Source: Paenisporosarcina sp. HGH0030
GTDB lineage: Bacteria > Bacillota > Bacilli > Bacillales_A > Planococcaceae
DNA: 64,000 bases
Direction of reading: 5' to 3'
Assembly (NCBI RefSeq): GCF_000411295.1
Contig: NZ_KE150421.1
Location: 69,265-133,264, forward strand
Position 1 is the first letter of the stretch. Each line of letters begins with the position of its first letter. The notes below the pieces were generated by a model that worked only from the letters and a program-made list of their open reading frames with translations, was not told where the DNA came from and did not search any database. Made by a program: the position numbers and the translations under genes. Shown in pieces: positions 37,198 to 46,062 of the stretch.

Positions 37198-37737
37198 GTG
37201 AAAAAAACAGCAGTGTTAATATACCCTCAATATAGTGAGTATGAGCTAAGTGTTGCATTATCCATTCTTATGCAGGGAGAGAAACCTGTCATAACTATCG
37301 GTCTAAATAATTTGCCTATTAGAGGCGAATCTGGACTAACTTGTTTAACTGATACTACAATTGATGAAGTAAACCTTGAGGAGATAGATAGTCTTTTATT
37401 AACAGGTTGTATGGATATATTAGCATTAGAAGGTAAGAAAGAAATATTTGAGTTTATAAGTCGAATAGAGAGTAAAGCAACTGTAATTGGAAGCATTTCA
37501 AGTTCTCCGTATCTTTTAGCAAATGCAGGGCTTTTAAACGGCAAAAAATATACTATTGGTATGACAGAAGAAAACCGAGAGAAGTCTGGTGTTTTTGAAA
37601 AGGAAAACTATAGTGAAGAACTTGTAGTCCAAGATGGAAAGCTGATAACTGCAAGGGGCAGAGGGTTTATAAGATTCGGGGTATGTTTTGGAAAAGCATT
37701 AAACCTGAAATTTGATGAAAATTGGTATAAGGAATAG
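37198..37737 (+). CDS. Cassette gene: DJ-1/PfpI-superfamily protein
   Basis: 179 residues, GTG 37198 after TAGGAGG. Opens KKTAVLIYPQYSEYELSVALSIL and runs through LLLTGCMDILAL and VIGSISSSPYLLANAGLLNGKKYTIG to VVQDGKLITARGRGFIRFG, the pattern of DJ-1/PfpI proteins. The nucleophile Cys is missing: the elbow reads GSISSSPY where family enzymes have AICHG. So it is probably not a protease or deglycase; a binding role is possible. Largest but one of the cassette genes. Confidence 0.75.
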   Translation: MKKTAVLIYPQYSEYELSVALSILMQGEKPVITIGLNNLPIRGESGLTCLTDTTIDEVNLEEIDSLLLTGCMDILALEGKKEIFEFISRIESKATVIGSISSSPYLLANAGLLNGKKYTIGMTEENREKSGVFEKENYSEELVVQDGKLITARGRGFIRFGVCFGKALNLKFDENWYKE

Positions 37738-37741
37738 GGTC

Positions 37742-37864
37742 TTCTTCAAGTAACTGGGGGCTTTATTTAAAGTACATTGGGCTTGCTTTGGTAGCTCTTT
37801 TTTCTTATTGAACTCCCATGAAAATTAATCTTATCCAACTAACGGGGCAGGTTAGTTCAATAAG
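37742..37864 (+). repeat. Composite cassette boundary 5 (rearranged)
   Basis: Decayed A palindrome (TTCTTCAAG / CTTTATTTAAAG), terminator GGGCTTGCTTTGGTAGCTC with T-run, a truncated B start (TTCTTATTGAACT) and, 25 bases on, a full B palindrome CCAACTAAC / GTTAGTTCAATAAG around GGGGCAG. The half copy suggests recombination between repeats. Confidence 0.75.
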
Positions 37865-37926
37865 CAAAATTTTTCGAAACTAATATGTCATCAAATACGT
37901 ATAGTTGATGGAGGAGGAATCCCATC

Positions 37927-38634
37927 ATGTTGTATTTATTCATTTTATTTCTAGCTACTCAATTAGGTATTTGGATTAGGTACTTTGTAAAAGGGTTTAT
38001 TGAACTTTCACAATTGGGTCTTAGCTGTTTGTTTTTAGTAGCTGCGGTAGTATTTTTTATTATTGAAATTCTTCAAAGTAAAAAAGATGCACAGTTTAAA
38101 CCAAAATCAGAAGATCTTTGGCAAACAAGATTAACAGAACGTTCTAAAACGACGGAAAAGAAACTTACAAAAGGCAATCAACGTATTTTTCGCTATAGGC
38201 GGTATTATCCTACTTTTTGGCAACGTTTATTTGTTGAGTTGGTAAATGCCTCCGATAAATATATCCATCTGGCTTTTTTTAATGAAACCAAGCGAGTAGA
38301 GTGGCAAGAGTATAGTAAATTTACTTCTAACAAAGTTGTTTGGAAAGTAATAGAGAATGGCATAGAAATCGCGGAAGCTCGTTATACCCCGAAGATAAAA
38401 GATAAACTAAATTTTGAGGATAAGTTAGCCATCCATATTCAAGACGAAACCTATCAATTACTATCCTATAAAGTGAGTAATCAAGTTTTGGTTTATAAAG
38501 ATTCACAAAAGATTAGCGAAGCCGATTTGTCAAAATTAGTGATGGGAAATTTAGAGTTTCGCATACATGATACGAATGAAGAACTATTAGCCATGGCAAT
38601 TGTGCTATTTCAATATTTACATAAAAGTGGCTGA
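37927..38634 (+). CDS. Cassette gene: membrane-anchored protein, unknown
   Basis: 235 residues, ATG after GGAGGAGGAAT. Two membrane helices in the first 55 residues (LYLFILFLATQLGIWI and LGLSCLFLVAAVVFFIIEIL) are followed by a basic linker. The soluble domain of about 150 residues is rich in beta strands (KVIENGIEIAEARYTPK, DETYQLLSYKVSNQVLVYKD), resembling tubby- or PH-like phospholipid-binding folds only loosely. Not recognised. Confidence 0.7.
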   Translation: MLYLFILFLATQLGIWIRYFVKGFIELSQLGLSCLFLVAAVVFFIIEILQSKKDAQFKPKSEDLWQTRLTERSKTTEKKLTKGNQRIFRYRRYYPTFWQRLFVELVNASDKYIHLAFFNETKRVEWQEYSKFTSNKVVWKVIENGIEIAEARYTPKIKDKLNFEDKLAIHIQDETYQLLSYKVSNQVLVYKDSQKISEADLSKLVMGNLEFRIHDTNEELLAMAIVLFQYLHKSG

Positions 38635-38765
38635 ATAGTTGAAGGTGCACATAGAAAGTACATAATAAATAGTTTTATCTGAAGCCACTACTTTACTTGA
38701 TTTATGGAATTTCCGAAATGTTGGAGATTCCCTGATAGTGATAAATAATTAAAGGTAAAAGATTC

Positions 38766-38859
38766 TTCTTCAAATAACGGGTGCGTTAGTTAAAGATCAT
38801 GGATTGCTTAGGCGGCTCTTTTTTCTTATTGAACTAACGGGGCAGGTTAGTTCAATAAG
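38766..38859 (+). repeat. Composite cassette boundary 6
   Basis: A palindrome TTCAAATAAC / GTTAGTTAAAGA around GGGTGC, terminator GGATTGCTTAGGCGGCTC with T-run, B palindrome with perfect 14-base arms CTTATTGAACTAAC / GTTAGTTCAATAAG around GGGGCAG (38825-38859). Confidence 0.9.
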
Positions 38860-38918
38860 AGAAGGTGAAGTTTTATATCGTATTTGACACAAAATGCGTA
38901 ACAGAAAGGGTGTTATTA

Positions 38919-39152
38919 ATGCTTTGGAATTATAGAGTATTGAAAAAACAAATAAGTGAAAAAGAAGTTGTCTTTGATATTTGCGAGGTTTATTACAAAG
39001 ATGGTGAACCTAATGGTTGGGTGTGGGATGAGAACATTCTAAAACAAGAATCATTAGAAGATTTAAAAGATGCTTTGATTGGAATACAGGAGGCTTTGAA
39101 GCAACCCGTACTTGAAATCATTGGTGATGATGAAGGATTAAGAGAGATTTAA
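38919..39152 (+). CDS. Cassette gene: small hypothetical protein of a widespread family
   Basis: 77 residues from ATG 38919 with AGAAAGGGTG nine bases before; the in-frame GTG at 38865 has no site. MLWNYRVLKKQ ... FDICEVYYKDGEPNGWVWDE ... LEDLKDALIGIQEALKQPVLEI. I recall similar 'NYRV..k....' small proteins in many bacterial phyla, including integron cassettes, without known function; that is from memory. Complete. Confidence 0.75.
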   Translation: MLWNYRVLKKQISEKEVVFDICEVYYKDGEPNGWVWDENILKQESLEDLKDALIGIQEALKQPVLEIIGDDEGLREI

Positions 39153-39194
39153 TGCGTCACATTACGACCATAATGTGTAATAAAAGAAAAAGTG

Positions 39195-39229
39195 CTTATT
39201 GAACTAACGGGGCAGGTTAGTTCAATAAG
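39195..39229 (+). repeat. Cassette B palindrome (identical copy)
   Basis: Same 35 bases as 38825-38859, followed by the same AGAA. No A palindrome or terminator precedes it, so the 3' boundary of the previous cassette is missing. Confidence 0.9.
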
Positions 39230-39285
39230 AGAAATTAAAAATAATGTTTAACTGAAAGTAAAACCAATAAGGGAGTAATTAATGA

Positions 39286-39621
39286 ATGATAAAAAAACTG
39301 AACCAATTTACATTAGTTGATGTAATTGAAAGGAAAATTCATTTCACAAATACAAATACTATATACGATAAAATAGATTTTGAAGATATGAATGAAGGTG
39401 AATTGCAGGCTTATCATGAAATGTTGGCGGATGTTAAAGAAATGAATGAAAGTGAATTTGTAAGTAAGTACCTAAATATTATAAATAAACTTACTGTACA
39501 GTCCGAAAACGAAGAACTTACGGACAAGAGAGAGATAGAAAAAATGTCTGGATATAATAATGCCATAGTATCTATCTTAGAATGTATAAACCCGATTTAT
39601 GAGTATGATTTAGAGGAATAG
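39286..39621 (+). CDS. Cassette gene: small acidic protein, unknown
   Basis: 111 residues, ATG 39286 ten bases after AAGGGAG. Mostly helical and acidic: MNEGELQAYHEMLADVKEMN, TDKREIEKMSGYNNAIVSIL, ending NPIYEYDLEE. No membrane segment. Last gene of the array. Small acidic cytosolic proteins can be antitoxins or immunity proteins, but no partner is seen. Confidence 0.7.
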   Translation: MIKKLNQFTLVDVIERKIHFTNTNTIYDKIDFEDMNEGELQAYHEMLADVKEMNESEFVSKYLNIINKLTVQSENEELTDKREIEKMSGYNNAIVSILECINPIYEYDLEE

Positions 39622-39630
39622 TCCATCATG

Positions 39631-39666
39631 TCTTATTGAACTAACGGGTGCTTTAGTTTAATAAGA
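39631..39666 (+). repeat. Cassette A palindrome, end of the array
   Basis: Arms TCTTATTGAACTAA / TTAGTTTAATAAGA (one mismatch in 14) around CGGGTGCT. Closes the last cassette; nothing but a terminator follows before msrC. Confidence 0.88.
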
Positions 39667-39955
39667 CTTATAAATATTAGGTACGAACACTCAGCCTTTT
39701 TGACTGGATGTTTAAACGTTCGGTATTTACATTTACTATCTTTTTTTATATTTCCATTCAAGCAATTAGCAGACATTTAGCAACACTTTTAGCGTACATA
39801 TTAACAAATAACAATTAATATAGTAAGTATTAATCAATAACAAAGCCTGAATTTAGGCATTTTAAAAGAGCCCAATTCATATGCGAATTTGGGCTCTTTT
39901 TGTATGTTTAATTTAGATTTTGTACCAGATAACTGAACGGGTTAACCTCGTCCTT
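39667..39955. other. Stretch between array and msrC with terminator
   Basis: Holds the bidirectional terminator AAAAGAGCCCAATTC / GAATTTGGGCTCTTTT at 39863-39901. Otherwise no gene or repeat. Confidence 0.6.
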
Positions 39956-40435
39956 TTAAATGTGTTTCATTAATATAGAAACAAACTGTTCAAGTCCTTG
40001 TCGATCTTCCTCATGGAATCGATCTTTTTCCGGACTGTCGATGTCTAAAACACCAATTACTTCACCATTTTTAATCATTGGTATTACAATTTCTGATTGG
40101 GAAGCCGCATCACAAGCGATATGTCCTGGAAAAGCGTGTACATCAGGTACAACCATCGTTTCTTTCTTTGCAACTGTAGTTCCACAAACTCCTCGACCAA
40201 CAGGAATTCTGACACAAGCAGGCAAACCTTGGAAAGGTCCTAAAACAAGCTCTCCTTCATCCATCATATAAAACCCAACCCAATTGATTCGATCGAAAAA
40301 TTGGTTCAGTAATGCTGAAGCATTGCTTAAATTAGCCATGACATTCGACTCTCCGCTTAGTAAAGCGTCCAGTTGTTTTCCTAACATGTTGTATTGTTGT
40401 TCTGTATTCCCTGCATATGCTGCTTTTTCAAACAT
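39956..40435 (-). CDS. msrC: Free methionine-(R)-sulfoxide reductase (GAF domain)
   Basis: 159 residues from ATG 40435 after AAGAGGTGA. A single GAF domain with Cys74, Cys84 and Cys108 in LPACVRIPVGRGVCG ... GHIACDAASQSE, the three catalytic or resolving Cys of the fRMsr family at the same spacing as in E. coli (84, 94, 118). Reduces free methionine-R-sulfoxide. Known as ytsP in B. subtilis, where it also lies next to rpsD. It is the second gene of an operon after hisJ (26 bases apart). Confidence 0.92.
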   Translation of the reverse strand: MFEKAAYAGNTEQQYNMLGKQLDALLSGESNVMANLSNASALLNQFFDRINWVGFYMMDEGELVLGPFQGLPACVRIPVGRGVCGTTVAKKETMVVPDVHAFPGHIACDAASQSEIVIPMIKNGEVIGVLDIDSPEKDRFHEEDRQGLEQFVSILMKHI

Positions 40436-40460
40436 GAAATCACCTCTTAAAATTAGAAAC

Positions 40461-41258
40461 TTACGAATCAGTATAAACTTTCTCATAATATTGATGCAAA
40501 TCTTGGACCCTGTGTGCATCGGACCCGAACACAAGAGGAATTCCCATATCTTTTGCAGTTGTTACGTAACGTTGTGGGGGATAGGGTTCCAAACAATATT
40601 CTTTAGCCAGTCCTGCACTGTTGAGGTCCATTTCATAACGATGTTCTTTCATTAATTGTAATGTCGACATAATGAAATCATGGTCATCGACTTTGAATCC
40701 ATGAGCATGTTGGAACTTATGAATTAATGTCGGATGTCCAATTCGTTTCGATTTATATTTTCCTAAATCAGCTAGTATGGAGGCCTGGAGAGTTTTGTAA
40801 TAAAGCTCATAGACATATTCAATAGAACCTACTTGCCCTGAAAACTCAATAAACGATTCTGCCGAGAAATCTATACAAGTATATTTATTTTCAAAAAGCA
40901 GGAAATGGACAGATAAAATAGAATCATCTAAGGTAGGACCAATTTCATTGAGCATCCGAGCAGTTGCTTTTTCGTATCCTTCAATATAATCGAACTCAAG
41001 ACCAATGTTGATCGAGATATCGGAAGCGTATTGTTTTTTTAATTGGCGCAGTTTGTTTATATAAGGTTCAAGTGAGTTTACATCTAGGAAACTATCCCTA
41101 GTAGGGACAGTATCAATAAATCCTTCAGGAGCAGGTGCATGTTCTGTGAATGAGATATCGGTAAAGCCGTTCTTTATCGCTTTTTCTATATATAATTCAA
41201 ATTCATCTTTCGTTCCATGGGGGCAAAAAGGACTGTGAATATGCGCATCTCTTTTCAT
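40461..41258 (-). CDS. hisJ: Histidinol-phosphatase, PHP family
   Basis: 265 residues from ATG 41258 after GGAGGTG; the frame reaches 41375 but without a site. PHP-type metal ligands in KRDAHIHSPFCPHG, SFTEHAP, GLEFDYIEGYE, LSVHFL and FGSDAHRVQDL. Converts histidinol phosphate to histidinol in histidine synthesis. In B. subtilis it also lies next to ezrA. The gene diverges from ezrA. Confidence 0.93.
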   Translation of the reverse strand: MKRDAHIHSPFCPHGTKDEFELYIEKAIKNGFTDISFTEHAPAPEGFIDTVPTRDSFLDVNSLEPYINKLRQLKKQYASDISINIGLEFDYIEGYEKATARMLNEIGPTLDDSILSVHFLLFENKYTCIDFSAESFIEFSGQVGSIEYVYELYYKTLQASILADLGKYKSKRIGHPTLIHKFQHAHGFKVDDHDFIMSTLQLMKEHRYEMDLNSAGLAKEYCLEPYPPQRYVTTAKDMGIPLVFGSDAHRVQDLHQYYEKVYTDS

Positions 41259-41405
41259 TAATATAGGCACCTCCAACGTGTAAATCGGACATTTTACATA
41301 ATTTCGGCAAAATTCTTCGATTTTCGGCAACATTATCGATTGTTTCATGGTAGTATTACATATATAAACTGGCATAGACCGTGATTTTGGAACAGGGGGC
41401 TTACG

Positions 41406-43109
41406 ATGACTAAGTATATCATCATTGCAATCATCGTACTAATTGCATTAATTGTAGTCGGATTTATGATCCGTCGTAAACATAACAGTGAAATTGAAAG
41501 ACTTGAACATGAAAAACATCAAATTCAAAACAAACCGATATTAGAAGAAATGACAAAAGTTAAGCAGCTAAATATGAATGGTCAAACGGAAGAATTGTTT
41601 GAAAGCTGGCGAAACAGTTGGACGCAAGTTATGGATGTCCATATGCCGAAAATCGATTCATTGCTGTTTGATGCTGAAGATAGTATTGATAAATTCCGTT
41701 TCAAACGTGCTACAGCGATAGAAAAAGAAATTCAAGAACGTATTCAGCAAAGTGATGAACAAATGTCCCGAATTTTAAAAGAGCTTGAGCAACTGATTGG
41801 AAGCGAAGAGAAAAACCGAGTGGAAATGGATAGCTTGAAAGAGCAGTATCGTGCAGCACGTAAAACTTTACTCGCGCATCAACATTCTTTCGGAGCGGCG
41901 GCTGTACCACTTGAGAAGAAATTGGAGCAATTCGGTCCTCAATTTGAAGAATATGATCGACTAACTGAAAACGGCAACTATTTGCAAGCACGTGAAATTG
42001 TCATTGGACTGGATCAGGAAGCCCAGCATGTATTTAACTTATTGCAAGATATTCCTTCGCTGTTAACGGACGTACAAAACAAGATTCCCTCAAGTATTCA
42101 TGATCTCCGTAGTGGACAACGTGAAATGGAAGAACAATCCTATTATTTAGAGCATCTTGAAATGACGGATCAATTGGACAAATTGGATGACGAATTGGTA
42201 CAAATGAAAGAATCAATCATTCAGCTTGAGATTGAAGACGTGAAAATTCGTGTTGAGCAAATGAAGGATGAAATTGAAGCGTTCTATGACATGCTGGAAA
42301 AAGAAGTAATGGCAAAACGTTATGTTGATAAACATCGTCACCCTACTGAGCGTCGATTGGCTGAAGTTACGACCATCACACGTCAAACAAGTGATGAAGC
42401 TGCATATGTTCAACAAAGTTATCGTTTACCAGAGAAAGAAGCAGAAATTCCTCTTGTGTGTCTGAAGCAAATCGAAACCTTGCAAAAACGTTATGATTTA
42501 CTCGCACATCGTGCAAGTGAAGATCAATTAGCTTATTCAAGCCTTCAGGATGAACTTACACTGATTTCGACTGATTTGGAAAGCTTATATGAAGAGCAAG
42601 ATCGTTTCTCTAATAGCCTGAAAAATTTACGTATTGATGAAAACCGGGCTCGAACTAATTTAGATGAACTGAAGCGTTTGCTGCATGAAACCGACCGTAT
42701 GGTACATAAAGCGAATATGCCGGGGATTCCTGAAGAAATGGATGTTCGTTTGGAAGAAGCCGAAGAACATATTTACTTGGTGATGCAAAGCTTGCAAGAA
42801 GTACCACTGAATATGAAATTGGTAGACAATTATTTGGCAAAAGCGGATAAATGTATCCATGAAGTACATGCTAAATCAAAAGAAATGCTTGAAAATGTAT
42901 TGTTGATTGAACGTATCATTCAATACGGCAACCGTTATCGTGCGAGTCATCCACGGATGAATCAGCGTTTATTGGAGGCTGAAGCGGCATTCCGTCAGCT
43001 TCGATATTCCAAAGCGCTTGAAGAAGCAGCTACTGCTGTAGAAGAAGTGGAACCGGGTGCGATGAAGCGAATTGAAGTTCTTGTCAAAGAGGACGCGTGG
43101 CGTTCATAA
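41406..43109 (+). CDS. ezrA: Septation ring regulator EzrA
   Basis: 567 residues: one N-terminal membrane helix (TKYIIIAIIVLIALIVVGFMI), then long coiled coils of spectrin-like repeats to the end (for example EKEVMAKRYVDKHRHPTERR and NRYRASHPRMNQRLLEAEAAFR near 500). Negative regulator of FtsZ ring formation at the cell membrane, also linked to PBP1 movement. Length and gene context equal B. subtilis (562 residues). Start ATG 41406 after GGGGGC. Confidence 0.96.
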   Translation: MTKYIIIAIIVLIALIVVGFMIRRKHNSEIERLEHEKHQIQNKPILEEMTKVKQLNMNGQTEELFESWRNSWTQVMDVHMPKIDSLLFDAEDSIDKFRFKRATAIEKEIQERIQQSDEQMSRILKELEQLIGSEEKNRVEMDSLKEQYRAARKTLLAHQHSFGAAAVPLEKKLEQFGPQFEEYDRLTENGNYLQAREIVIGLDQEAQHVFNLLQDIPSLLTDVQNKIPSSIHDLRSGQREMEEQSYYLEHLEMTDQLDKLDDELVQMKESIIQLEIEDVKIRVEQMKDEIEAFYDMLEKEVMAKRYVDKHRHPTERRLAEVTTITRQTSDEAAYVQQSYRLPEKEAEIPLVCLKQIETLQKRYDLLAHRASEDQLAYSSLQDELTLISTDLESLYEEQDRFSNSLKNLRIDENRARTNLDELKRLLHETDRMVHKANMPGIPEEMDVRLEEAEEHIYLVMQSLQEVPLNMKLVDNYLAKADKCIHEVHAKSKEMLENVLLIERIIQYGNRYRASHPRMNQRLLEAEAAFRQLRYSKALEEAATAVEEVEPGAMKRIEVLVKEDAWRS

Positions 43110-43131
43110 CAAGAAAAGCGTAAAGCACTAC

Positions 43132-43242
43132 TTTAGCCTGACATATGCGATGGAAGAACCAAGAAAAAGCCTGCATTTGCTTAGGTAGGAAGGCATCCTG
43201 TGGGCCTAAGCTGAGGTGCGGGCTATTGCTTGAAGCTAGACA
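43132..43242. repeat. Dispersed intergenic repeat, copy 3
   Basis: TTTAGCCTGACATATGCGAT and CTGAGGTGCGGGCT ... TTGAAGCTAGACA match the copies at 5173 (reverse) and 1771. Lies between ezrA and nifS. Confidence 0.6.
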
Positions 43243-43341
43243 TTAAAGAATATCAGTATGGTATACTTTTATGTAATAAGGGCAATTGAAACCACCGCAC
43301 ATCACGTGCTGGTGGTTTTCTAATGAAAAGGAGTACGACCC

Positions 43342-44475
43342 ATGTATTATTTCGATCATAGTGCAACGACGAAACCACATAAAGAAGTATTGGATACTTT
43401 TGTAAAGGTAAATGAGGCGTATTATGCAAACCCTGCATCTTTGCATGAAATGGGCGTGGATTCACATATGCTTCTTTCCCGTGCCCGAAAGCAAATTGCA
43501 GATATGTTAAAGACAGAAGAAAACAAAGTGATTTTCACTTCAGGCGGAACAGAATCCAATCATTTTGCCATCAATGGTCTTGCTAGAAACCTGCATTCTC
43601 GCGGAAGACATATCATCACTTCAAATATTGAACATCCCTCCGTGTTGGAATCGATGAAACAATTGGAGAAACAAGGCTTTGAAGTCGATATTATACCAGT
43701 AAATGAAAAAGGTATTATTTCAGTTGAAGATGTAAAAGAGCGATTGCGTAAAGATACGATTTTGGTAAGTGTGATGCATATCAATAACGAGATTGGAAGC
43801 ATTCAACCAATTGAACAATTAGCAAAAGTCATTCATCAACATAGTCGAGCATTATTTCACGTAGATGCAGTTCAAAGTTTTGGTAAATATCCAGTGTCGT
43901 TTCCCATTCTTGGAGCAGATGTACTGACACTGTCAGGGCATAAATTCAATGGCTTAAAAGGAACCGGGATTGTCGCTTGGACAGGTCATGTTTCATTTGA
44001 ACCGACCATTGTGGGTGGTGGACAAGAGTTTGGGTTAAGAAGTGGGACGGTACCTGTTCCTCAGGCAGTTGCTTTCGCTAAAGCCATGAGAATGGCATTC
44101 GAAAATCAAGCATCCATGCATACGACATATAAAATGTGGAACGAAAAGTTGAGAAACTTTATTAGTGGTTTCAAGGATATACGTATATTATCCCCAGATG
44201 ATGCTGCGGCACACATCCTGACAATCAGTGTCCGGAATATTAAAGGAGAAGTGCTGGTCAATGCCTTGCAAGCAAGGGACATCATTGTAACAACATCGAG
44301 TGCTTGTTCTTCTAAACAAACGAAAATCAGCCATGTAATAAAAGCAATCGGTTTACCCGATGACTATACAAAAGGTGTGATTCGCATAAGTATGGGAACC
44401 AGCAATAGCAATGAACAAATTGATCATTTTATAGAAAATTTCACGGCAATCATCAAGCAAGTTAAAGGAGATTAA
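43342..44475 (+). CDS. nifZ: Cysteine desulfurase partner of ThiI
   Basis: 377 residues. PLP Lys201 in SGHKFNGLKG, His in SNIEHPS, catalytic Cys322 on the mobile loop SSACSSKQ. Provides persulfide sulfur to ThiI. It is followed by thiI after four bases, so the two are translated together, as in B. subtilis nifZ-thiI. AAAAGGAG site. Confidence 0.93.
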   Translation: MYYFDHSATTKPHKEVLDTFVKVNEAYYANPASLHEMGVDSHMLLSRARKQIADMLKTEENKVIFTSGGTESNHFAINGLARNLHSRGRHIITSNIEHPSVLESMKQLEKQGFEVDIIPVNEKGIISVEDVKERLRKDTILVSVMHINNEIGSIQPIEQLAKVIHQHSRALFHVDAVQSFGKYPVSFPILGADVLTLSGHKFNGLKGTGIVAWTGHVSFEPTIVGGGQEFGLRSGTVPVPQAVAFAKAMRMAFENQASMHTTYKMWNEKLRNFISGFKDIRILSPDDAAAHILTISVRNIKGEVLVNALQARDIIVTTSSACSSKQTKISHVIKAIGLPDDYTKGVIRISMGTSNSNEQIDHFIENFTAIIKQVKGD

Positions 44476-44479
44476 AAGC

Positions 44480-45685
44480 ATGTTGGAATGGAAAGAAATA
44501 TTAATCAGATATGGTGAGTTATCTACAAAAGGAAGAAACCGAAGCTCGTTTACAGGTCGATTAAGAGACAATATTCGTTACGCGTTTGCTGATTTACCCA
44601 AATTTCAAATTGAAACAGAACGGGATCGTATGTTCATTCGACCAAATGAACAGGAAACCATGAACCAGTTAATAGAGCGACTGCCACAAATTTTTGGCAT
44701 TCAGTCTTTCAGTCCAGTTGCATCTTGCAGTCACGACCTGGAAGATATCAAACAAACAGCCATTAAAGTAGTGGAGTCAATTGATCGCAAAGATAAAACG
44801 TTTAAAGTAACTGTTAAACGCTCATATAAGCCATTTGAGATGGAAACAAATGAACTGCAACAGTTCGTTGGAGCCAATGTGCTTCGTACATTCCCTGAAA
44901 TTCAGGTTCAAATGAAGAAACCGGATATTGAACTACGTGTAGAAGTACGAAGAGATGCTGTTTATATGATGGCAGAAGTCATTCCTGGTGCAGGCGGTTT
45001 ACCGATTGGATCTAACGGAAAATCACTCTTGATGCTTTCGGGTGGTATTGACAGTCCTGTTGCTGGTTACCAAATGTTAAAGCGTGGCGTACGCCTGGAT
45101 GCCATTCATTTTCACAGTCCTCCATTCACAAGTGAACGTTCGAAGGAAAAAGTTATGGATTTAGCTGATAAATTAAGTCGCTTTGGTGCTTCTGTGAAAT
45201 TGCATATCATTCCATTCACTGCGATACAGCAAGAAATTCAAAAACAAATTCCAGACAATGTATCAATGACGACAACTCGGAGAATGATGTTAAAGATTGC
45301 AGATTTAGTACGTGAAGAAACGCAAGCTTTGGCAATTATCACTGGTGAAAGTCTTGGACAAGTGGCAAGTCAAACTTTAGAAAGCTTGACAGCTATAAAT
45401 GCCGTGACGAATACGCCTGTATTACGTCCACTTATTTCATATGACAAGCAAGATATTATTGAGATTGCCCAACAAATCGATACTTATGAAGTCTCGATCA
45501 GACCGTATGAAGATTGCTGTACAATTTTCACTCCTGCAAGCCCAAAAACAAAACCAAAGCTTGAAAAAGTGGAGTATTATGAAAGCTTCAAAACATTCGA
45601 TGATATGATAACTGAAGCAGTCAGTGAACGTGAAATTATCATGTTCCCTAAAAAGAAACAAGATAAATTCTCCGACCTATTATAA
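44480..45685 (+). CDS. thiI: tRNA 4-thiouridine synthase / thiamine sulfur transferase
   Basis: 401 residues: N-terminal ferredoxin-like and THUMP domains (about 60-165), then a PP-loop ATPase domain with SGGIDSP at about residue 187 and the AAIITGESLGQVASQT-type segment. No rhodanese domain, normal for Bacillales; CCTIF near residue 346 retains a Cys pair. Makes s4U8 in tRNA with sulfur from the upstream desulfurase. AAAGGAG site. Confidence 0.95.
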   Translation: MLEWKEILIRYGELSTKGRNRSSFTGRLRDNIRYAFADLPKFQIETERDRMFIRPNEQETMNQLIERLPQIFGIQSFSPVASCSHDLEDIKQTAIKVVESIDRKDKTFKVTVKRSYKPFEMETNELQQFVGANVLRTFPEIQVQMKKPDIELRVEVRRDAVYMMAEVIPGAGGLPIGSNGKSLLMLSGGIDSPVAGYQMLKRGVRLDAIHFHSPPFTSERSKEKVMDLADKLSRFGASVKLHIIPFTAIQQEIQKQIPDNVSMTTTRRMMLKIADLVREETQALAIITGESLGQVASQTLESLTAINAVTNTPVLRPLISYDKQDIIEIAQQIDTYEVSIRPYEDCCTIFTPASPKTKPKLEKVEYYESFKTFDDMITEAVSEREIIMFPKKKQDKFSDLL

Positions 45686-45815
45686 AAATTAACGTTTGGA
45701 TTATATACGCACAGCTGTTTTTGAATAAAGATAATCCCATATATTACTACTTCTTGTGAATGCATGAATTTGTCCATCCGGCACATTCTATATTCAACAA
45801 GGAGGTGACACAGAC

Positions 45816-46019
45816 ATGGCAAATCAAAGTTCAAATCAACTAGTCGTTCCAGGTGTTAAACAAGCTTTAGACCAAATGAAATATGAAATTGCACAAGAGT
45901 TCGGTGTACAGCTTGGACCAGATGCTACAGCGCGTGCTAACGGTTCCGTTGGCGGAGAAATCACTAAGCGTTTAGTGCAAATGGCAGAGCAACAATTAAA
46001 CGGCGGTTACCAAAAATAA
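45816..46019 (+). CDS. Alpha/beta-type small acid-soluble spore protein
   Basis: 67 residues, [65 protein letters not shown] contains the GPR protease cleavage site and the GGEITKRLV helix the DNA contact of the family. Coats and protects spore DNA. Strong AAGGAGGTGA site. In the position of sspA after thiI in B. subtilis. Clear proof that the host forms endospores. Confidence 0.96.
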   Translation: MANQSSNQLVVPGVKQALDQMKYEIAQEFGVQLGPDATARANGSVGGEITKRLVQMAEQQLNGGYQK

Positions 46020-46032
46020 TTTAAAATAAAAC

Positions 46033-46062
46033 GAACCGGTAGCGAAAGCTGCCGGTTTTTTT
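46033..46062 (+). terminator. Terminator of the SASP gene
   Basis: AACCGGTAGC / GCTGCCGGTT with loop GAAA and a T-run. Confidence 0.88.

Noticed and set aside
34484-39666. CRISPR array
   Set aside because: Repeats are palindromic, of two types, unevenly spaced by 90-1000 bases, and the intervals are protein genes with ribosome sites; no cas genes.
34484-39666. Classical integron
   Set aside because: No intI, attI or Pc promoter seen; the palindrome ends differ from the attC consensus and the recombinase at 54479 looks XerC/D-like. Kept only as an analogy.
45722-45790. Sigma-G promoter of the SASP gene
   Set aside because: TGAATA at 45722 and CATTCTA at 45784 look like pieces of one, but no pair has both the right spacing and a sensible leader length.
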